A stretch of 64,000 nt of DNA from F1-120-MAGs238 sp964484185 (GTDB taxonomy: Bacteria; Planctomycetota; Phycisphaerae; Phycisphaerales; UBA1924). This document shows, piece by piece, positions 60,253 to 64,000 of the stretch. Position numbers and translations under genes: made by a program. The stretch lies in the NCBI GenBank assembly GCA_964484185.1, contig CAZAEQ010000008.1:62001-126000 (forward strand). The letters are read 5' to 3'. A model generated the notes under the pieces. It had not been told where the DNA came from, ran no database searches, and saw only the letters and a program-made list of their open reading frames with translations. How positions within the stretch are numbered: position 1 is the first letter of the stretch; every line of letters starts with the position of its first letter.

Positions 60253-61362
60253 CTATCTTGATTTGCGCTTCCGCTTTGTGAACTTGGGATTGCTCGCAAC
60301 TGGCGTAATAGACACTGGCTTTGTCGGCCCGAATCGTTGCTTTAGGTTCACACGGGTGTTACCAGCGAATGTTGGTATTTGTGCCTCCTGATCCGAGTTC
60401 AGCAAGGCCTGTTCCAAAGTCGCGGCCGGACCAAAAGCAATGACAGGATGCTCAGCGATCTTCCACTCGCCAGCGGACCGATTAAGTCCTGCTGCGGGGA
60501 CTAGGGCAAGCGGCGATGTTAATAGTCGAAGTAGCTTCGAGTCTCCCGTTGGCCGTTCGCACTTTTCCCACCCTTCTCCGGGCAAGTGCGTGACGGGTAT
60601 CGAGGTCTCTAACGAACCTTCTACATATTCGTCAGTCTGGTTGGACGAGGCGGTAGTTTCAAACACTTCCCGCAATCCGCGATACCACGACCAATCCAAC
60701 GATACTGCAATTTTGAAAGGGGGCAAAGAGGGCGACGCACCAATGGAAAGTGTGACTCCCCGAGGTTGCTCTGTCAACTTGGCGGTACTGAATAGGTCGT
60801 CATCAAGGCCATGTTCGCGGAATCTAATGGAGATTTGTTCCAACAGGTCCGCGACGCTGGGGTTACCCAGGTCGATCGTGCGAACTGCGAGCAAATCGCC
60901 CCACTTCGTGCCAACTGGAAACTCCAACTGATTCTCGATTCCAATTCTGAATGTCGAGTACGCAATAAAGATCTCGCAAAAAATATCTGGCGGCACCTCG
61001 GGCGAACCATCCGAAAGGAGGCTGCAACATCTGATTTTCTTGATGCGAGCCTTCTTGAGGGCAGGCTTAGTGAAGCCAGAACTGCTGTAGAGGATTCCAT
61101 AGTTCGCACCGTACGACTCAACCTGTGCGATCATCGTTTCAATCGCGATTGATCCCTGGCGTTTTTTGTGATCCTTGCAACTCACTAAGATTTTGAACGG
61201 TCCCACTCCGGGCACTGACATTTCGATCCACAGGTCTGCTTGCCTCGGCTCACCAGAGTGTATATCTGGAACGTTGTGATCAAACATCACCCTTGCGTTG
61301 GGGTCCATTTTCAGTATGTGTTTGTACACAGCTTCTTCAAACAGCTTTCCTGGCGTTGGCAT
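60253..61362 (-). CDS. Mrr-like restriction endonuclease
   Basis: The N-terminal about 110 residues have an Mrr-type PD-(D/E)XK pattern: LFEEAVYKHIL, VPDIHSGEPRQADLWIE, FKILVSCKDHKK and the helix-strand QVESYGANYGILYSSSGFT. The usual E-x-K position reads S-C-K, so the acidic residue may be supplied elsewhere or activity may be reduced. The C-terminal 230 residues are not recognised and may recognise the target. Mrr family enzymes cut modified DNA. It is convergent with the helicase, 26 bp apart, at the end of the defence island. Confidence 0.8.
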   Translation of the reverse strand: MPTPGKLFEEAVYKHILKMDPNARVMFDHNVPDIHSGEPRQADLWIEMSVPGVGPFKILVSCKDHKKRQGSIAIETMIAQVESYGANYGILYSSSGFTKPALKKARIKKIRCCSLLSDGSPEVPPDIFCEIFIAYSTFRIGIENQLEFPVGTKWGDLLAVRTIDLGNPSVADLLEQISIRFREHGLDDDLFSTAKLTEQPRGVTLSIGASPSLPPFKIAVSLDWSWYRGLREVFETTASSNQTDEYVEGSLETSIPVTHLPGEGWEKCERPTGDSKLLRLLTSPLALVPAAGLNRSAGEWKIAEHPVIAFGPAATLEQALLNSDQEAQIPTFAGNTRVNLKQRFGPTKPVSITPVASNPKFTKRKRKSR

Positions 61363-61392
61363 GCTCCGTCCCCCACTATTTCCAAAGTCTGT

Positions 61393-61611
61393 TCAGCCGT
61401 CCTCAACTTCAAACCCGACCATCTTCGCCAGCAATAGGACCGCCCCCTCGTACTCCGGGTGCTTGGCAATCCACCGCTCACCTGAGTTGGTCACGGCGTC
61501 GATCATCCACATTTCTGCCCCATCGGGCATGATGAATTGCACCTCCCCGATGTGGAGCCGTAGGCTGGCGCGGAGGGTGTCGAGGATTGTAATAAGTAGA
61601 TGGGTGCGCAC
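61393..61611 (-). CDS. Small hypothetical protein
   Basis: A 72-residue protein starting at GTG 61611, 3 bp after the stop of the upstream 83-residue gene, suggesting coupling. It has a short alpha-beta pattern (EVQFIMPDGAEMWMIDAVT, ERWIAKHPEYEGAVLLLAK). No family recognised. Confidence 0.5.
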   Translation of the reverse strand: MRTHLLITILDTLRASLRLHIGEVQFIMPDGAEMWMIDAVTNSGERWIAKHPEYEGAVLLLAKMVGFEVEDG

Positions 61612-61614
61612 GGG

Positions 61615-61866
61615 TTACCCATTAACCTTCCGCAAGAACGCAGAGATCGCCTTCTTCGCGGTCCGTTCTTGAGCGGCGGTTGGCTTGTCCGACCACGCGA
61701 AATTATCCACGAAAGCGCCCTCATCGATTTCAACAGCCAACTTGCTGGGGCGCTTCGCGTCCATCTCCGTGAACAGCTCCGCAACGAACCGCGGATTCTT
61801 GGTATGCACCACATAGCTTCGACCGGACGCGCCATTACCGACGATGAAGTTTTCGTGCTTTGCCAT
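61615..61866 (-). CDS. Small hypothetical protein
   Basis: ATG 61866 gives an 83-residue protein beginning MAKHENFIVGNGASGRSYVV and ending in a helix (AAQERTAKKAISAFLRKV). An in-frame start at 61908 is possible; neither has a good ribosome-binding site. It lies directly upstream of the 72-residue gene. No family recognised. The pair separates the defence genes from host-type genes. Confidence 0.55.
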   Translation of the reverse strand: MAKHENFIVGNGASGRSYVVHTKNPRFVAELFTEMDAKRPSKLAVEIDEGAFVDNFAWSDKPTAAQERTAKKAISAFLRKVNG

Positions 61867-62084
61867 CGCGGAATATAGGGCAGCGGACACGATCGATGCA
61901 GTCGCCAACGGACCCCACCCACGCGGTCATGCGAATTATTTGCAACTTTATTGGCGGAACTCCGTACAAGTGGGTGAGGCATTAGATCGGTGTGGGCCTT
62001 TTTGGGTTGCTGATTCATTGCCGCAGTGATCGTTGTTCGTGTGCGTTACTTTCTGTACATAGACGAATCATCGAAAGGACAGCC

Positions 62085-63263
62085 ATGAATTGTTTCCATT
62101 TTCGGAACTGGTTGGGGATTGGTATTTTGGTTCTTTTGCCATCGACTGCGTGGGCGCAGTGGACGGTCACAAGTTTGAATCCACCTGGGGCGACAGTGTC
62201 AGGCATTTATGGCGGCTCAGGCACCTTTCAAGCTGGGTACGCCGAAGTGAACGGTGTTGGACGTGCAAGTCTTTGGAACGACACCGCTGGATCATGGGTC
62301 GATCTGAATCCACTGGGTTGTTGGTTCTCGATCGCGACCGGCAATTCCGTGGACCAGCAGGTGGGGTACGTCAACGGCGGATCGGGTGGACACGGGGTGA
62401 CGTTTACGGCCAGTCTGTGGAGAGGTACGGCGAACTCTTGGGTGGATCTCCATCCCCTTGGGCGCACAGATTCCCAAGCGTTTGCAACGTCAGGCGGGCA
62501 GCAGGTGGGATGGACGGATGGCCGCGCCAGCCTCTGGAGTGGAACTGCGGAGTCTTGGGTAGATCTCAGTCCGTTTGGCTCGTCATATTCTGACGCTCAC
62601 GGCGTTGGCGACGGCCAACAAGTGGGCCGTGCCGTGTTCGACGATGTTTACCATGCGTCTCTCTGGACGGGAACAGCCGCTTCATGGGTGGACCTGCATC
62701 CAGCAGGAGCGTCTTATTCCTTCGCGGTCGGTGTTTCAGGCCTTCAGCAGGTCGGCCACGCCCGCATTGGCGAGTCGCAGCACGCCAGTCTTTGGCATGG
62801 AACCGCAGAGTCTTGGATTGATCTTCACCCATTAGGCGCGACGGCCTCCTTTGCAAGCGGCATATTTTGTGGCCTGCAAGTCGGAAGCGTCGAAATTGGA
62901 GGCTCGAGGCACGCGAGCCTTTGGAGCGGGACTGCAGAATCCTGGGTAGATCTCCAGGCTTTGCTGCCTGCATATGAGAACACGTCGGCATATTCAATTT
63001 GGTGTGAGGAAGGCGCGACGTACGTTGCTGGATCCGGAATAAATGTAACTACGGGCCGAGCTGAGGCTCTGCTGTGGAGGCTTGCGAGCGCTCTACCTTG
63101 TCGCGCAGATTTCAACGCGGACGGCGCTCTCGATTTCTTCGACTATCTCGATTTCGTGGATGCGTTTAGCAACGATCAGGCCTCTGCCGACTTCAACGGT
63201 GACGGCACCATCGACTTTTTCGACTATCTTGATTTTGTAGATGCTTTCAGTATCGGTTGCTGA
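62085..63263 (+). CDS. Secreted six-repeat protein with DFFDYLDF tail
   Basis: The ATG at 62085 has AAAGGA 6-7 bases upstream. A signal peptide (hydrophobic about 9-23, ending AWAQ) is followed by six units of about 45-50 residues, each carrying ASLWxGTAxSWVDLxPxG and a QQVGxxxxG segment, probably a small beta-propeller. The C-terminal 55 residues hold two EF-hand/dockerin-like loops, DFNADGALDFFDYLDF and DFNGDGTIDFFDYLDF, ending in GC, as in the protein at 21793-24522. The tail probably serves sorting or surface attachment; this is inference. Confidence 0.88.
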   Translation: MNCFHFRNWLGIGILVLLPSTAWAQWTVTSLNPPGATVSGIYGGSGTFQAGYAEVNGVGRASLWNDTAGSWVDLNPLGCWFSIATGNSVDQQVGYVNGGSGGHGVTFTASLWRGTANSWVDLHPLGRTDSQAFATSGGQQVGWTDGRASLWSGTAESWVDLSPFGSSYSDAHGVGDGQQVGRAVFDDVYHASLWTGTAASWVDLHPAGASYSFAVGVSGLQQVGHARIGESQHASLWHGTAESWIDLHPLGATASFASGIFCGLQVGSVEIGGSRHASLWSGTAESWVDLQALLPAYENTSAYSIWCEEGATYVAGSGINVTTGRAEALLWRLASALPCRADFNADGALDFFDYLDFVDAFSNDQASADFNGDGTIDFFDYLDFVDAFSIGC

Positions 63264-63276
63264 CGAGTTCGTTCGA

Positions 63277-63552
63277 TCAGCGGACAGAGTCCATGAAGTC
63301 GCCGGTGGACCCGCCCAAGTGCGGCAACGCCGAGGGACCAAGGTTTCGCACCAGTTTGGCCTCCCCACTCTTGCCATTCCAAGGGGCCGTTAGTTCGTAC
63401 TCCCATCGTGTCCAGACCTGCGTCTCGCGGTCGGCCATCAGGGTCACGAAGCGAAGCGATCAGGGAACAACGCTGTACGCGGCGATCAACGTCAGTCCAG
63501 GGATTGGACCGTCGAGGAGGGTGATCCAACGGATTAGGCGGCGACGGGACAT
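63277..63552 (-). pseudogene. Small gene interrupted by one in-frame TGA
   Basis: From ATG 63552 the minus frame reads MSRRRLIRWITLLDG, then a hydrophobic helix, and meets TGA at 63460-63462 (codon 31). The same frame continues without other stops for 61 codons, including FVTLMADRETQVWTRWEYEL and LPHLGGSTGDFMDSVR, to TGA at 63277. The second part looks protein-like. It may be a nonsense-mutated gene, two short genes or a readthrough case. No family recognised. It opposes and nearly abuts the flanking genes. Confidence 0.4.
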
Positions 63553-63596
63553 GGAAACAATATAGGTTTGTCTCAGATTGGTGATTACTGTTGTCC

Positions 63597-64000
63597 ATGC
63601 GAATCTCGGATCAGCTTGACCAAATGAGCCCTGTCGAACTTAGCGCGATGTTAGATCGTGCACGAGTTGAGGGCTGGACGCAGCTGGCTCTCTTCGACGA
63701 GGAATCATGGGAAGGTCTAAGCCACAACGGTCAGTTGGATTACCTTGATCACTGGCCAATTTCGCGGATTGCGATTACCCCTGCGTTGACCGAATCCCAA
63801 TTAGCACAGATTTCTCGGATGAAGTCTCTTACATATCTCGTAATTGGAGGCATACGAGTGGGTCCCGATGGAGCCCAACTTCTTGCGAATACCCTGTCCT
63901 TGACCCAGTTGGACTTGCACTTGTGTAGCGTTGGAAATGATGGGGCGAAAGCTCTTGCCACATTGCCGTTGCTGACCACGCTCACCCTGGCAGGTGATTC
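63597..64000 (+). CDS. Leucine-rich-repeat protein (3' end outside window)
   Basis: An open frame from ATG 63597 to the window edge encodes 134 residues. The N-terminus reads MRISDQLDQMSPVELSAML. The later part shows ribonuclease-inhibitor-type leucine-rich repeats: SRMKSLTYLVIGGIRVGPDG, AQLLANTLSLTQLDLHLC and NDGAKALATLPLLTTLTLAG. Such repeats mediate protein contacts. No signal peptide is seen. The start could be the in-frame ATG at 63624. Confidence 0.75.
   Translation, partial: MRISDQLDQMSPVELSAMLDRARVEGWTQLALFDEESWEGLSHNGQLDYLDHWPISRIAITPALTESQLAQISRMKSLTYLVIGGIRVGPDGAQLLANTLSLTQLDLHLCSVGNDGAKALATLPLLTTLTLAGD

Larger units (their letters stand above)
44297..61362. other. Defence island: DISARM-like operon plus Eco29kI-type cassette, helicase IV-like and Mrr-like genes
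   Basis: Four plus-strand genes (drmE-like, NERD-helicase, drmA, drmB) overlap or are 23 bp apart. They are followed by a small acidic gene, vsr remnant, GIY-YIG restriction enzyme, m5C methyltransferase, helicase IV-like protein and Mrr-like nuclease. No PLD-type drmC is present in this stretch. Codons appear less G/C-biased at third positions than in the host genes before 30 kb, consistent with transfer. Confidence 0.8.

Overview
The window looks like a chromosomal segment of a Gram-negative planctomycete, probably of the Phycisphaerae group. The reasons are: a secreted repeat protein with a LEPRxLL-like N-terminus, a PEP-CTERM protein, two secreted proteins ending in the paired DFFDYLDF calcium-loop tail, CxxCGY/CPECG zinc-ribbon membrane proteins, a DUF1580-type HTH protein, and an lpxK gene implying lipid A. 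This placement is inferred from gene content; no species was identified.

Layout. 1-6.8 kb: secreted and envelope proteins on the minus strand (truncated repeat adhesin-like protein, PEP-CTERM protein), an unrecognised protein, tRNA-Asp(GTC), and a membrane-anchored coiled-coil protein with a small partner. 7-21.3 kb: housekeeping genes: maf, a membrane protein and lpxK as one minus-strand operon; an omega-amidase-like nitrilase; an ABC exporter pair; mnmA; ettA; an O-methyltransferase; a SpoIIE-type phosphatase; two zinc-ribbon membrane proteins; a DUF1579-type secreted protein; and a coiled-coil ORF that has absorbed minisatellite DNA. 21.8-30.9 kb: a 14-unit double beta-propeller secreted protein, ftsK, a pseudouridine synthase-methyltransferase fusion, and a phytase-like esterase, ending at tRNA-Gly(TCC).

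From tRNA-Gly to about 62 kb the content is accessory. 31.0-43.8 kb is a phage- or satellite-like element bounded by two tyrosine recombinases. It carries an unusual class II tRNA, a NYN nuclease, excisionase-like and DUF1580 HTH proteins, a DnaB-N/RepA-type replication ATPase, a ParB-methyltransferase fusion, a large terminase, a terminase-small-like HTH protein and two HARE-HTH-like proteins. No portal, capsid or tail gene is visible.

44.3-61.4 kb is a defence island. Its core is a four-gene plus-strand operon with overlapping or near-adjacent genes: a DrmE-like protein with two DUF1232/YkvA-like modules, a NERD-helicase fusion, DrmA and DrmB. This is a DISARM-related system with no visible drmC. 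It is followed by an Eco29kI-family GIY-YIG restriction enzyme, its m5C methyltransferase, a truncated vsr remnant, a helicase IV-like protein with a topoisomerase-type zinc tail, and an Mrr-like nuclease. This DISARM variant fused to an Eco29kI-type cassette is the best candidate here for an undescribed system.

62-64 kb returns to host-type genes: a secreted six-repeat protein with the same DFFDYLDF tail, a small gene interrupted by one in-frame TGA, and the start of a leucine-rich-repeat protein cut by the window edge.
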